Positions 9,135 to 18,331 of a stretch of 46,830 bases of DNA are shown here, piece by piece. A program made the translations under genes and the position numbers. The stretch's first letter is position 1; the number at the start of each line of letters is the position of its first letter. The notes beneath the pieces are model-generated. The model was not told the origin of the DNA. It was given only the letters and a program-made list of their open reading frames with translations, and did not search any database. The DNA is taken from NCBI GenBank assembly GCA_964506785.1, contig CAZDME010000003.1, positions 1 to 46,830 of the forward strand, read 5' to 3'. The DNA comes from CAZDME01 sp964506785 [NCBI: uncultured bacterium]. GTDB taxonomy: Bacteria > CAZDME01 > JAYEMH01.

Positions 9135-12100
9135 CTATTTCTTTTTTCCCTTCTTGAAAAAGGCCGCCGCCGCTCCTCTGGCCCTAGGCTGAGGACTGAC
9201 ATCCTGGCCTTCCTTAAGCAGTTTAAAATTTAATCCCAGCCCCTGCAGTTCCTTTACCAAAACATTAAAAGATTCGGGGCAGCCCGAATCCAGGAGATTC
9301 TCGCCTTTAACAATGGTTTCATAAATTCGGTTTCTTCCGGAAACATCATCACTTTTAACCGTAAGCATCTCTTGTAATGTATAAGCGGCTCCATAAGCCT
9401 CCAGCGCCCAGACTTCCATCTCCCCAAGTCTTTGTCCGCCAAACTGGGCTTTCCCGCCTAAAGGCTGCTGGGTAATTAATGAATAAGGGCCGATAGACCG
9501 GGCATGCATCTTATCCTCAACCAAATGGGCTAATTTCATTATGTAGATATAACCGACGGTAACTTCTTGGTCAAAAGGTTCTCCCGTCCGGCCGTCGTAA
9601 AGTACGGCTTTACCGGAAATCGGTAATTTTGCTTTTCCCAGCAGTTCTTTTATCTCTGTTTCCCGGGCACCATCAAAAACTGGAGAGGAAATTTTCAAAC
9701 CTAAAACCTTAGCCGCCCAACCTAAATGAGTCTCCAATATTTGGCCCAAATTCATTCGAGAAGGAACACCCAAAGGATTAAGTACGATTTCCACCGGTGT
9801 CCCGTCCGGAAGATAGGGCATATCTTCCTCGGGAAGAATCTTAGCGATAACCCCTTTATTTCCATGGCGCCCCGCCATTTTGTCCCCGACGGAAAGCTTT
9901 CGCTTGGTAGCCACATAAACTTTAATCATCTTAAGAACTCCCGGCGGCAATTCATCCCCTTTTCGAATGGCGGCAATCTCCCGGTTTCTTTCTTCTTCAA
10001 GTTCTTTGGCTTTCTCCGGATATTCATTCTTTAACCTTTTTATCTCCATCTTATATTTGATTTTAATTCTATCAATCAAAGCTTTCTCTTCTGTTTTGGC
10101 TTTTTCCGAGCGTTCCCGCAGCTTCCGGGAAAAAAGCTGGGTATCGATAACGATACCCTCAATACCTGGCGGCAGGGTTAAGGAGGTATCCCGGACATCC
10201 TCGGCCTTTTCGCCAAATATTGCCCTCAGTAATTTTTCTTCCGGGGAAAGCTCGGTTTCAGTTTTGGGCGTAATTTTCCCCACTAAGATATCACCGGATT
10301 TAACTTCCGCTCCGGTATAAATAATGCCGCGTTCATCCAAATTACCCAAAGCTTCTTCCCCCACGTTTGGTATATCGCGGGTTATCTCTTCTCTGCCAAG
10401 TTTGGTCTCCCGGGCTTCAAGGACAAATTCCTCGATATGAATGGAGGTATAAGCATCTTCTTTAACTATCTTTTCACTGATTAGAATGGCATCTTCGAAG
10501 TTATATCCGCCCCAAGACATAAAGGCAACCAGAATATTTTTCCCCAAAGCCAGTTCCCCGTGGTCGGTAGCGGTACCGTCAGCAAGAACCTCACCGGTTT
10601 TTACCCTTTGCCCTTCAAAAACAACAGGCCTTTGATTAATGCAGGTATCCTGATTGGACCGCTGAAATTTCCTTAATACATAAACATCATATTTATCTTT
10701 TTTCTTCCTCCGCTTTCCTTTTTCCCGGTCTGGCCGGATAATTATTTTATTAGCGCTAACATCCATAACCTCCCCGCTTCTTTTGGCAATAACCAGAACG
10801 CCGGAATCGTAAACGACCGCTTTTTCTACTCCCGTCCCGACTAAAGGGGATTCTGTTTTCAAAAGCGGCACCGCTTGCCTTTGCATATTAGAACCCATCA
10901 GCGCCCGGTTAGCGTCATCATGTTCCAAAAAAGGGATTAAGGCGGCGGCTACACTGACAATCTGTTTCGGAGAAATATCCATATATTTAACCGACCCGGA
11001 AGGCATAATGGGATAATCACCTTTATAACAAGTAATAACCCTTTCGTCTTCCAGACGGCCGTATTTATCCAATTTGGCATTAGCTTGAGCAATAACATAT
11101 TTACTTTCTTGATCGGCGCTGAGATATTCAATCTTATCGGTTACTTTTCTGTTTTCTACTTTTCGATAAGGGGTTTCAATAAACCCGAATTCGTTTATAC
11201 GGGCATAGGTACTCAAAGAAGAAATGAGACCGATATTTGGTCCTTCCGGTGTTTCTATCGGACATATCCGGCCATAATGACTGGGATGAATATCTCTAAC
11301 CTCGAACCCGGCTCTCTCCCGGCTCAAACCACCCGGACCCAAGGCGCTTAAACGGCGCTTATGGGTCAATTCAGCCAGAGGATTAGTCTGATCCATAAAT
11401 TGAGAAAGCTGGCTGCGGCCAAAAAAATCTTTGATCGTAGCGCTTAAAAGCTGCGGGTTGAGTAGATTATAAGGCATTATTTCATCGACATCTAACAGGT
11501 TCATCCGTTCTCTGACCACCCTTTCCATCCGGGCCAGACCAATACGAATTTGGTTCTGGACTAACTCCCCGACTGATCTCACCCGGCGATTACCTAAGTG
11601 GTCAATATTATCAACTTCTCCATCGCCATTCTTCAGGTTAATTAAATATTTAATTACTTGGATAATATCCTCTGGCCGCAACGTTCTTTCCTCTAAAGAA
11701 ATATTTATGCCCAGCTTAGAATTAAATTTGTAACGCCCCACCCGGGATAAATCATAACGCCTTCGGTCAAAAAAGAGCCGCTCAAGAAGGTTTTTTGCCC
11801 CTTCAACACTAGGCGGATCCCCGGGACGAAGCCGGCGGTAGATATCAAGGAGAGATTCTTCTTCGGAAGGACGGCGGTCTTTATTTAAAGTAAGAATGAT
11901 AGAGACATCTTCCCGGATAGTTTTGATTACTTTAACGGCTTTGGGTCTAGGCTTTAAAGCCTTAATTTTTTGAATTATTCCCTGGGTAAGTTGTTCCCTG
12001 GCTTTAGCCACCACTTCTTTTTTTTGCAAATCAACAATATCGCTGGCCAGATAGCGGCCTAAGAGTTTGTCGACTGCCCCTCGTTCTCCTAAACCTACCT

Positions 12101-12782
12101 CTTCAATACCGTAAAATTGGCGGATAATTTGACTATCTTTGGCAAAACCTATCGCCCGCAAAAAAGTGGTAGCAATAACCTTCCTCCTGCGGTCAATAAC
12201 AGCGAAAAGAACATCGTTAACATCAAATTCAAATTCTAACCAGGAGCCTCGATAAGGTATAATCCGAACCGAATAAATGCGCTTGCCTGCTGGATGAAGA
12301 GTAGATTCGTAATAAACACCCGGGGACCGGTGAAGCTGGCTGACAATCACCCTTTCTGCCCCATTTACAATAAAGGTTCCCTGAGGAGTCATCAAAGGCA
12401 GTTCCCCGATATGAACTTCCTGGTCTCTAATTTCTTTTACCGGTTTCGCCTTTTTCCCCTCTTGAATCTTCCGGATGACCAGTCTGGTTTTTATGCCCAA
12501 AGGAGCGGCATAAGTAAAACCGCGCCGTTGACATTCCTCTACGGAATATTTAGCTTGTCCCAGTGAATAACTGTCAAATTCAAGCGAGGTTAATTCATCA
12601 TAGCCAATTATGGGAAAAGCGTCCATAAAAGCGGCTTGTAATCCCTGGCGTTTCCGCTTCTCTGGCACCACATCTAATTGGAGAAAATCACTATAAGATT
12701 TTTTTTGCACCTCGATTAGATTTGGCAGATTCAAAACCGTGGGAATTTTACTAAAGGACTTTCTTTTCGTTTCATGCCTCAT
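9135..12782 (-). CDS. rpoB: RNA polymerase beta subunit
   Basis: Beta is the second large catalytic subunit of RNA polymerase. The rifampicin-binding region ([40 protein letters not shown]) has the residues usual in sensitive strains, and the C-terminal [20 protein letters not shown] is intact. The length is 1215 residues. The ATG has GAGGTAA about 9 bases upstream. It is not preceded by rplK-rplA-rplJ-rplL as in most bacteria; a near-perfect sigma-70 promoter and a leader of roughly 110 nt come first, then an unrelated membrane protein gene. Cotranscription with rpoC is likely. Confidence 0.99.
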   Translation of the reverse strand: MRHETKRKSFSKIPTVLNLPNLIEVQKKSYSDFLQLDVVPEKRKRQGLQAAFMDAFPIIGYDELTSLEFDSYSLGQAKYSVEECQRRGFTYAAPLGIKTRLVIRKIQEGKKAKPVKEIRDQEVHIGELPLMTPQGTFIVNGAERVIVSQLHRSPGVYYESTLHPAGKRIYSVRIIPYRGSWLEFEFDVNDVLFAVIDRRRKVIATTFLRAIGFAKDSQIIRQFYGIEEVGLGERGAVDKLLGRYLASDIVDLQKKEVVAKAREQLTQGIIQKIKALKPRPKAVKVIKTIREDVSIILTLNKDRRPSEEESLLDIYRRLRPGDPPSVEGAKNLLERLFFDRRRYDLSRVGRYKFNSKLGINISLEERTLRPEDIIQVIKYLINLKNGDGEVDNIDHLGNRRVRSVGELVQNQIRIGLARMERVVRERMNLLDVDEIMPYNLLNPQLLSATIKDFFGRSQLSQFMDQTNPLAELTHKRRLSALGPGGLSRERAGFEVRDIHPSHYGRICPIETPEGPNIGLISSLSTYARINEFGFIETPYRKVENRKVTDKIEYLSADQESKYVIAQANAKLDKYGRLEDERVITCYKGDYPIMPSGSVKYMDISPKQIVSVAAALIPFLEHDDANRALMGSNMQRQAVPLLKTESPLVGTGVEKAVVYDSGVLVIAKRSGEVMDVSANKIIIRPDREKGKRRKKKDKYDVYVLRKFQRSNQDTCINQRPVVFEGQRVKTGEVLADGTATDHGELALGKNILVAFMSWGGYNFEDAILISEKIVKEDAYTSIHIEEFVLEARETKLGREEITRDIPNVGEEALGNLDERGIIYTGAEVKSGDILVGKITPKTETELSPEEKLLRAIFGEKAEDVRDTSLTLPPGIEGIVIDTQLFSRKLRERSEKAKTEEKALIDRIKIKYKMEIKRLKNEYPEKAKELEEERNREIAAIRKGDELPPGVLKMIKVYVATKRKLSVGDKMAGRHGNKGVIAKILPEEDMPYLPDGTPVEIVLNPLGVPSRMNLGQILETHLGWAAKVLGLKISSPVFDGARETEIKELLGKAKLPISGKAVLYDGRTGEPFDQEVTVGYIYIMKLAHLVEDKMHARSIGPYSLITQQPLGGKAQFGGQRLGEMEVWALEAYGAAYTLQEMLTVKSDDVSGRNRIYETIVKGENLLDSGCPESFNVLVKELQGLGLNFKLLKEGQDVSPQPRARGAAAAFFKKGKKK

Positions 12783-12837
12783 CGTTAAAATTACCTCGTG
12801 TCAAGTTTTAAAGACAAAAATATCCCTATCTTTATTT

Positions 12838-12857
12838 CCCTTGGTTTCAACTAAGGG
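12838..12857 (-). other. Inverted repeat in the rpoB leader
   Basis: Plus-strand sequence CCCTTGGTTTCAACTAAGGG is a near-perfect inverted repeat (CCCTT/AAGGG plus GTT/AAC). It falls in the untranslated leader between the rpoB promoter and start codon, so it would form a hairpin in the mRNA about 40 nt from the predicted 5' end. No T-tract follows, so it does not look like an attenuator. Its role is unknown. Confidence 0.45.
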
Positions 12858-12901
12858 GCAACATTACTGGATATATATATTACCTATTAAATAAAAACCG
12901 T

Positions 12902-12930
12902 ATTATAGCGATAGATTAAAGGTTTGTCAA
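12902..12930 (-). promoter_or_regulatory. Consensus sigma-70 promoter for rpoB-rpoC
   Basis: On the minus strand TTGACA (12930-12925), a 17-bp spacer and TATAAT (12907-12902) match the sigma-70 consensus at all twelve positions. Transcription should begin near 12895, giving a leader of about 113 nt before rpoB. Confidence 0.9.
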
Positions 12931-12997
12931 GGAAAAAATGAAAAAATTTTAGAGAATCACCAAAGGTTTAGAAAAGAGGGCGCTAGAGCGAAAAAAA

Positions 12998-13489
12998 TCA
13001 GTCGCCTTTTTTCGGATTTTTCGAAGGAGGGATTTCTTCTTTTGCCGTCCCTGCGGAAGAAATCGGAGGCGGCGTTGGTTTTACCGGAGCCGTCATCTTA
13101 GGCAGTTTCACCTTGGGCGGTTGAATATATGGCTGGGATTTAGGTAATCCCGGCCTAATCGGTTTTATCGGAGCAGGCATTTTTATTTGAGGCGGCTGGA
13201 TAGGCACCACCGGTTTGGGCAGTTTCATCCTTGGGGAAATAACATATGGCTTAATAAAATTTTTGCTTACCGGCTTCTTTGCTTTAAGAATCCCGGCCTT
13301 GAATCCTAAAAAATAGCCTAAAGCAACAGAGGTAAGAAGAAGTAATAATAATATACCTATTTTAATTTTAAATTCCTTAAGAGATTTTCTAAAACATGTT
13401 TTTACCCCTTTAAGAAAACCCAAACCTATTTTCTTAAAAGCGGTTGTTTCCTTCTCTCTCTGGTTATTTAAATTCCCCTTTTCTCCCAT
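12998..13489 (-). CDS. Proline-rich single-pass membrane protein, function unknown
   Basis: I do not recognise a family. The 163-residue product has a basic cytoplasmic N-terminus (residues 1-43), one hydrophobic helix (about 44-69, IGILLLLLLTSVALGYFLGF) and an extracytoplasmic Pro/Lys-rich tail (70-163). The tail contains about three imperfect units that begin with a [R/Q/K]-[M/I/V]-K-[L/M]-P step (RMKLPKPVVPIQPP, QIKMPAPIKPIRPG, KVKLPKMTAPVKPT). The layout resembles the membrane anchor and proline-rich span of TonB-like proteins, but no C-terminal TonB fold is present, so this is analogy only. It has its own promoter upstream (13563-13590). The ribosome site is weak (AAGGG is about 20 nt away), leaving the start uncertain. 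Confidence 0.7.
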   Translation of the reverse strand: MGEKGNLNNQREKETTAFKKIGLGFLKGVKTCFRKSLKEFKIKIGILLLLLLTSVALGYFLGFKAGILKAKKPVSKNFIKPYVISPRMKLPKPVVPIQPPQIKMPAPIKPIRPGLPKSQPYIQPPKVKLPKMTAPVKPTPPPISSAGTAKEEIPPSKNPKKGD

Positions 13490-13562
13490 ATCTGCTTCTA
13501 GTCTAACCCTTCTTTGCGCTTCTCACCATCTATATAAAACGTTTAAAAGCGGTTTAACCTTA

Positions 13563-13590
13563 AGTGTAACATAAAAAGGCTTTTTGTCAA
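13563..13590 (-). promoter_or_regulatory. Promoter for the proline-rich membrane protein gene
   Basis: Minus strand TTGACA (13590-13585), a 16-bp spacer and TACACT (13568-13563), with TG one base before the -10, an extended -10 form. It begins right after the hairpin at 13592-13632, and would direct transcription of the gene at 13489. Confidence 0.75.
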
Positions 13591-13591
13591 T

Positions 13592-13632
13592 AAAAATAGT
13601 GCCCCTTAGCGAAACTCAGGGTCTCTATTTTT
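13592..13632. terminator. Strong hairpin with T-tract, probably a terminator
   Basis: AAAAATAG (13592-13599) pairs perfectly with CTATTTTT (13625-13632), with an inner CCCT/AGGG stem and a loop near TAGCGAAACTC. On the minus strand the 3' arm ends CTATTTTT followed by ATTG. It would end a leftward transcript from the promoter at 13691-13719, and its A/T arms could work in both directions. Confidence 0.65.
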
Positions 13633-13684
13633 GCGCTCCGCCAATCACGGCAAATTGCCTTTTCAAAGATTCAATCCGGTATTG
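13592..13684 (-). ncRNA. Candidate small RNA with its own promoter and terminator
   Basis: A roughly 93-nt transcript is predicted from a good promoter (TTGACA-17-TATCCT) to the hairpin at 13592-13632. There is no open reading frame of note. The RNA contains a six-pair hairpin, UUUGCC-GUGAUU-GGCGGA, framed by GGCAA and CGCAAA. That framing faintly recalls the core of the c-di-GMP-I (GEMM) riboswitch, but the closing GCC and the second GEMM helix are missing, so I do not call it a riboswitch. A second promoter starts immediately after the hairpin, which argues for an independent RNA rather than a leader. Inference only. Confidence 0.4.
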
Positions 13685-13690
13685 CAGTAG

Positions 13691-13719
13691 AGGATACCAT
13701 ATAAAAGCCTATCTGTCAA
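13691..13719 (-). promoter_or_regulatory. Promoter upstream of the candidate small RNA
   Basis: Minus strand TTGACA (13719-13714), a 17-bp spacer and TATCCT (13696-13691). Transcription would start near 13684 and no long gene begins before the hairpin at 13632-13592. Confidence 0.7.
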
Positions 13720-13720
13720 A

Positions 13721-13741
13721 TTTGGCCTTGCCATGGCCAAA
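13721..13741 (-). other. Hairpin just after rluD
   Basis: TTTGGCC (13721-13727), a 7-nt loop and GGCCAAA (13735-13741) form a perfect 7-bp stem starting 16 nt after the rluD stop. No T-tract follows on the minus strand, and the hairpin abuts the TTGACA of the next promoter. It may mark the 3' end of the ileS-lspA-rluD transcript. Confidence 0.4.
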
Positions 13742-13757
13742 ATTCCTTTCAGCTGCT

Positions 13758-14690
13758 TTAAACCTCCCCTAAGGAACCTAAAAGCCGCAAGGCCTTTTGG
13801 AAATCAGCCGGTAAGGGAATAGAAAATTCCAGGAAATGCCCGGTCACCGGATGCCTGAAACCCAAACGATAAGCGTGAAGGGCCGGCCGGTTAATCAAAG
13901 TCTCTTTTCTCCCCTTTTTACCGCCATAGACCTTATCCCCGGCTATCGGATGCCCCAGATAAGCCAGGTGGACCCGAATCTGGTGGGTCCTGCCTGTCCC
14001 CAGGCGCAATTCCAGTAAAGTATAATCAGGGAATCGCTCTAATACCTTATAAAAAGTTATCGCTTTTCTTCCTTTATTGGTATGGACAGATATCTTTTTT
14101 CGCTTTTGAGGATGACGGCCGATGGCTATTTCAATCTTCCCCTTATCTTTTTTCAGCTTTCCGTTTACCAGGGCAAAATAGCGCCTTTTCATTGTTCTCT
14201 CGGCTAACTGTCTGGCTAAATTAAGATGGGTCGGATTATCTTTGGCTACGGCCAAGAGTCCGGTGGTTTCCCTATCCAAACGATGGACAATCCCCGGACG
14301 CACCGGGCCGTTAATCGTAGAAAGAGATTTGGTATGATGAAGAAGGGCATTGACCAAAGTGCCCGAATAAACCTTGGGGGCTGGATGGGTAATCATTCCG
14401 GCCGGCTTATTAACCACTAAAAGGCTACTATCTTCATAAATAATCTCTAAAGGAAGATCTTCTTTTTTAATCTTTATTTTCTCAATTTTAGGCGGGTTTA
14501 CTTCTATCCGCTCTTTTTCCTTTAATCTATAGCTCGGCTTGACCTCTTTCCTTTCTACTTTGACCCCTCCTTGTTTAATTAAATGCTGGAGGGAGGAACG
14601 AGAAAGAGAAAGGCCTTTTTCTGCCAAAAATTTATCCAGTCGAAAATTCCGGGAATCTTTATCAACCGTAAATCTAATTTTTCTATTCAT
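13758..14690 (-). CDS. rluD: RluA-family 23S rRNA pseudouridine synthase
   Basis: It should isomerise uridines in large-subunit rRNA (RluD class acts on helix 69, but RluC-type specificity is possible). An S4 RNA-binding domain occupies about residues 1-80. The catalytic domain has the HRLDRETTGL motif, whose Asp is the nucleophile, near residues 132-141, then the GRTHQIRVHLAYLGHPIAGD segment near 233-252. The length of 310 residues is usual. Its ATG overlaps the lspA stop (ATGA). The lspA-rluD order matches lspA-ylyB in Bacillus subtilis. The RluA family is certain; the D subtype is by context. Confidence 0.9.
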   Translation of the reverse strand: MNRKIRFTVDKDSRNFRLDKFLAEKGLSLSRSSLQHLIKQGGVKVERKEVKPSYRLKEKERIEVNPPKIEKIKIKKEDLPLEIIYEDSSLLVVNKPAGMITHPAPKVYSGTLVNALLHHTKSLSTINGPVRPGIVHRLDRETTGLLAVAKDNPTHLNLARQLAERTMKRRYFALVNGKLKKDKGKIEIAIGRHPQKRKKISVHTNKGRKAITFYKVLERFPDYTLLELRLGTGRTHQIRVHLAYLGHPIAGDKVYGGKKGRKETLINRPALHAYRLGFRHPVTGHFLEFSIPLPADFQKALRLLGSLGEV

Positions 14691-15118
14691 TTTTTCTTGA
14701 GATAAACCCAGGCTAAAAGAATAACCCCAATGGTTATCGCCGAATCGGCCAGATTAAAAACAGGCCAAATCCGAAAATCTAAAAAATCTATTACTGCCCC
14801 GTGAATAAGACGGTCAAGCAAATTGCCCAGTGCCCCTCCCAGAATCAAGCCGAAAGAAATCTCAGCCAACCTTCCCTCTATCCTCTTTTTGAAATAAAAA
14901 AACAAAATGAGAAAAATGGTAAAGAGAGAAATAATCAGGAAAAGAGGGAAATATCCCGGGAGCAGCCCGAAGGCAACTCCTCTGTTTTTCACTAAAGTCA
15001 GGTGGAAAATATTTTCAATAATCGGAGAGGTTCGTTCTGGCGGGAGAAAAAAAACAATATACCTTTTGGAGCATTGGTCGAGGATAAAAACCAAAAAGGC
15101 AGTCAACAAAAAACACAT
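14687..15118 (-). CDS. lspA: Lipoprotein signal peptidase (signal peptidase II)
   Basis: This inner-membrane aspartyl protease cleaves prolipoprotein signal peptides after lipidation. Four hydrophobic segments are visible in 143 residues. The catalytic Asp pair lies in GNLLDRLIHGAVIDFLDF and FNLADSAITIG, and the conserved KNRGVAFG precedes them. The start ATG abuts the TAG of the upstream DksA/TraR gene, and the stop overlaps the rluD start, so ileS-dksA-lspA-rluD looks like one translationally packed operon. Confidence 0.96.
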   Translation of the reverse strand: MCFLLTAFLVFILDQCSKRYIVFFLPPERTSPIIENIFHLTLVKNRGVAFGLLPGYFPLFLIISLFTIFLILFFYFKKRIEGRLAEISFGLILGGALGNLLDRLIHGAVIDFLDFRIWPVFNLADSAITIGVILLAWVYLKKK

Positions 15119-15517
15119 CTAACGCTTTTCCTGAAGTTCTTCTTTCTCTTTGCAATTGATACAGAGATGAGCGTAAGGAATAGCCTTAAGACGCTTCAAG
15201 GCAATCCGTTTGCCGCAATTTTCGCAAAGCCCGTAATTTCCTTCGGTTTCAATTTTATTTAAAGCCCTATCAACCTCTCTAAGAAGATTCTGTTCGCTGG
15301 AAACAAGCCCTAAGGCAAATTCCTGGTCATAGGCATCGGAAGCAACATCAGCCATATGCAGACGGTATCCGGAAAGGTCGCCGCTGGCTTCACGCGTTGA
15401 TTTTTTTAGATTGTTTTTTTCTAAATGTTCGATTTCTCCTACCAGCTTATTTCTAATTTCTTGCAGATGGCTTCGATATTTTTTCGCCTCTCTTTTAGAA
15501 ATCCCCTTAGCCTTCAT
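15119..15517 (-). CDS. DksA/TraR-family zinc-finger protein
   Basis: Members bind RNA polymerase through the secondary channel and modulate initiation, often with ppGpp. The 132-residue product has a basic coiled-coil N-terminus (residues 1-45), an acidic middle (MADVASDAYDQE around 55-66) at the place of the DksA coiled-coil tip, and a four-cysteine zinc finger (CENC ... CINC). The gene start overlaps ileS by 11 bp, and lspA follows immediately. The position between ileS and lspA is the same as ylyA of Bacillus subtilis, so it is more likely a YlyA-type paralogue than classical DksA. Whether it responds to ppGpp cannot be told from sequence. Confidence 0.88.
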   Translation of the reverse strand: MKAKGISKREAKKYRSHLQEIRNKLVGEIEHLEKNNLKKSTREASGDLSGYRLHMADVASDAYDQEFALGLVSSEQNLLREVDRALNKIETEGNYGLCENCGKRIALKRLKAIPYAHLCINCKEKEELQEKR

Positions 15518-18326
15518 CTCCAGTACCTCCAGCTTTTAGATGTTTGATGCAGCGCTCACAGATTTGTGGGAGTGTTTTATCTTCTCCCACACTTTGACTA
15601 TAATTCCAACAGCGTTCACACTTTTTCCCCTGGGCAAATTGGACTTCAATAGCCAGCCCTTTGATTTCCTGGCTTTGAAAAATTGGACCTTTCGGAATTC
15701 CGCTTTTCACCTCGACCTGCGAAACGATTAAAATAGAAGGAAATGAATTTACATTATCTTTTAAAAAATTCGCCCAGGGTTTATCCTGGCAGTAAAAGAG
15801 CACTTTTGCCTCAAGGGCATTGCCAATAACTTTGTCCCGCCGGGCTTTCTCTATCACTTTAGCCGCTTCCTGGCGGAGCGCCTTAATTTTTCCCCATTTA
15901 GCTTCCAATTCTTTTACCAATAATTTTTTTTCGGATTTCGGCCAATCGGACAAAAAAACGCTCGCCTCTTTTATCTTGAATCCTTTCGGAAAATGCCTCC
16001 AGACATCTTCAGCCGTAAAGCTCAAAACCGGACTGATTAATTTCACTAAAGTTACCAGAATCTTAAAAAGGACAGTTTGCGCCGCCCTGCGCCCCGTGGA
16101 ATTAGAAGGAAAAGTATATAGTCTATCTTTCAAAATGTCAAGATAAAATGAACTTAAATCAACGCTGCAGTAGTTGTAAAAATGGGCAAAAAATTGGTGA
16201 AACTGGTAGTTTTCATAAAATTGACTGCTTCTATCTATCAAACCTTCCAATGTGGAAAGCATATACCGATCTATTTCTAAAAGCTCTCCATAGGGCTTTA
16301 CGTCGCTATTGGGACAGAAATCATAGAGATTAGCCAGCAGAAAGCGGAAGGTGTTACGAATTCTCCGATAGGCTTCAACCAAACGGAATAAAATTTCATC
16401 CGATAGGCGCAGGTCATCCCGGTAATCTTCGGAAGAGACCCATAACCGCAGAATATCTGCTCCGTATTTGCCCATTATCTCCTGGGGAGCAATAACGTTT
16501 CCCAATGATTTAGACATCTTTCGTCCTAAACCGTCATTAACAAATCCATGGGTTAAAACCGTCCGATAAGGTGCCTCCAGGCCAGTTCCCGCCGCCGTCA
16601 AGAGGGAACTTTGAAACCAGCCCCGATATTGGTCGCTCCCTTCCACATAAAGATCGGCCGGATAGCCTAAATTTGAACGCGCCCGGCAGACAGCCGTATG
16701 ACTCACTCCGGAATCAAACCAAACATCCAGGATGTCTTTCTCCTTGACAAACTCCTTACCCTGGCACTTTTTGCAAACAACCCCAGGAGGCAGAAGCTCT
16801 TCTGCCTCTTTGCTAAACCAGATATCTGTTCCTTCTCTTTTAACCGAATCTGAAATATAACGGATTGTTTCCCCGTCGAGGATTGGACTTTTACAGCTTT
16901 TGCAATAAAAAATCGGCAGAGGTATCCCCCAACTTCTTTGCCGGGAAATGCACCAGTCACTTCGCGATTTGATCATATTTGCAATCCTTGCCTCTCCCCA
17001 GGAAGGAATCCAATCTACTTTTTTAACCTCTGACAGAGCCTTTCCCCGAAGATTTTTTTTATCGATAGAAATAAACCACTGTTCTGTCGCCCGGAAAATA
17101 ATCGGCTCCTTGCAGCGCCAGCAATGAGGATAAGAATGTTTTATCGTCTCATTAAAAAAAAGCAGGCCTTCTTTCTTTAATCTTTCAGCAATAGCCAAAT
17201 TAGCCGAAAAAACATCCAGCCCGGAAAACTCACCAGCTTCTTTTGTAAATTTCCCCTGATTATCTACCGGGGTAATAACCGGTAGATTATATTTCAAGCC
17301 GAGTTCGTAATCTTCCTGCCCGTGGCCCGGAGCAATATGGACACAACCTGTTCCCTCATCTTTGGTCACATGTTCACCCAAAATTAAACTTGAGTCTTTT
17401 TCATTCAGTACTTGCCGGCAAATCAATCCTTTAAGTTCTCCCCCTGTTAAGGTCTTCAAAATCCTGAAATCAGTGATCTTGGCCTTTTCTAAAACAGCTT
17501 TAAGCAGCTTTTTGGCTAAAAGCAGGATTTCTTGGCCAATCTCTACCAGAACGTATTCAAATTCTTTCTTTACGGCAATGGCTACATTAGCCGGTAAGGT
17601 CCAGGGGGTGGTCGTCCAGATGAGCACATAAATGGGGAATTTACGCTTTTCGGGAAGAAGGCGCTGGTAAAATTCTTCCTTAAGGGGGAATTTTACGTAG
17701 ATAGAAGGGGATTCTTTATCCGCATATTCCACCTCGGCCTCGGCTAAAGCTGTCTCGCAGCGCCGGCACCACTGCACCGGCTTTAACCCTTTATAGATAT
17801 TTCCCTGTTCTACCAGTTCGCCGAAGACATCCACAATCTTGGCTTCATATTCAAAATTCAAAGTTAGATAAGGATTTTCCCAATCTCCTAATATTCCCAA
17901 TTTTTTAAATTCTTCTTTTTGAATCTTGACAAATTTCAAAGCGTAATCCCGGCATCTCTTCCTTATCTCTATCTTGCTCAATTTCTTTTTCTCTTCACCT
18001 AAATCCTTCATTACCTGATGTTCGATAGGTAATCCCCGACAATCCCACCCGGGAATAAAAGGTGTATTATACCCGCAAAGAAAGCGGTATTTTACAATAA
18101 TATCCTTCAAGATTTTATTTAAGGCGTGGCCGATGTGAATACTCCCGTTGGCATAAGGCGGCCCATCATGAAGAATAAATTTTTTACTCCCTTCAGTTTT
18201 TTTAAGCAGGTTCTGATAAAGATTGCTTGTTTCCCAGGTTTTAGCTATCTCCGACTCACGCTTAGCCAGCTCCGCTTTCATCGGAAACTCTGTTTTAGGT
18301 AAATTCAAGGTTTTTTTGTAATCCAT
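15507..18326 (-). CDS. ileS: Isoleucyl-tRNA synthetase
   Basis: Class Ia synthetase charging tRNA-Ile, with an editing domain that removes Val-tRNA. HIGH is at residues 64-67 and KMSKS in GLGRKMSKSLGN near residue 600. The editing (CP1) domain has TWTTPWTLPANVA-like residues (IWTTTPWTLPANVAIAV). The C-terminal zinc finger uses Cys 903, 906, 923 and 926. The length of 939 residues is typical of the bacterial, mupirocin-sensitive type. The ATG is 5 bp after the pnp stop, so pnp-ileS is probably one transcript. Confidence 0.98.
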   Translation of the reverse strand: MDYKKTLNLPKTEFPMKAELAKRESEIAKTWETSNLYQNLLKKTEGSKKFILHDGPPYANGSIHIGHALNKILKDIIVKYRFLCGYNTPFIPGWDCRGLPIEHQVMKDLGEEKKKLSKIEIRKRCRDYALKFVKIQKEEFKKLGILGDWENPYLTLNFEYEAKIVDVFGELVEQGNIYKGLKPVQWCRRCETALAEAEVEYADKESPSIYVKFPLKEEFYQRLLPEKRKFPIYVLIWTTTPWTLPANVAIAVKKEFEYVLVEIGQEILLLAKKLLKAVLEKAKITDFRILKTLTGGELKGLICRQVLNEKDSSLILGEHVTKDEGTGCVHIAPGHGQEDYELGLKYNLPVITPVDNQGKFTKEAGEFSGLDVFSANLAIAERLKKEGLLFFNETIKHSYPHCWRCKEPIIFRATEQWFISIDKKNLRGKALSEVKKVDWIPSWGEARIANMIKSRSDWCISRQRSWGIPLPIFYCKSCKSPILDGETIRYISDSVKREGTDIWFSKEAEELLPPGVVCKKCQGKEFVKEKDILDVWFDSGVSHTAVCRARSNLGYPADLYVEGSDQYRGWFQSSLLTAAGTGLEAPYRTVLTHGFVNDGLGRKMSKSLGNVIAPQEIMGKYGADILRLWVSSEDYRDDLRLSDEILFRLVEAYRRIRNTFRFLLANLYDFCPNSDVKPYGELLEIDRYMLSTLEGLIDRSSQFYENYQFHQFFAHFYNYCSVDLSSFYLDILKDRLYTFPSNSTGRRAAQTVLFKILVTLVKLISPVLSFTAEDVWRHFPKGFKIKEASVFLSDWPKSEKKLLVKELEAKWGKIKALRQEAAKVIEKARRDKVIGNALEAKVLFYCQDKPWANFLKDNVNSFPSILIVSQVEVKSGIPKGPIFQSQEIKGLAIEVQFAQGKKCERCWNYSQSVGEDKTLPQICERCIKHLKAGGTGDEG

Positions 18327-18331
18327 TTTCT

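Noticed and set aside
13592-13684. Firm call of a c-di-GMP-I (GEMM) riboswitch
   Set aside because: Only GGCAA and CGCAAA around a hairpin are shared; the closing GCC and second conserved helix are missing. Kept only as a candidate RNA.
14687-15517. lspA as a truncated gene
   Set aside because: 143 residues is on the short side but both catalytic aspartates and all four membrane spans are present.
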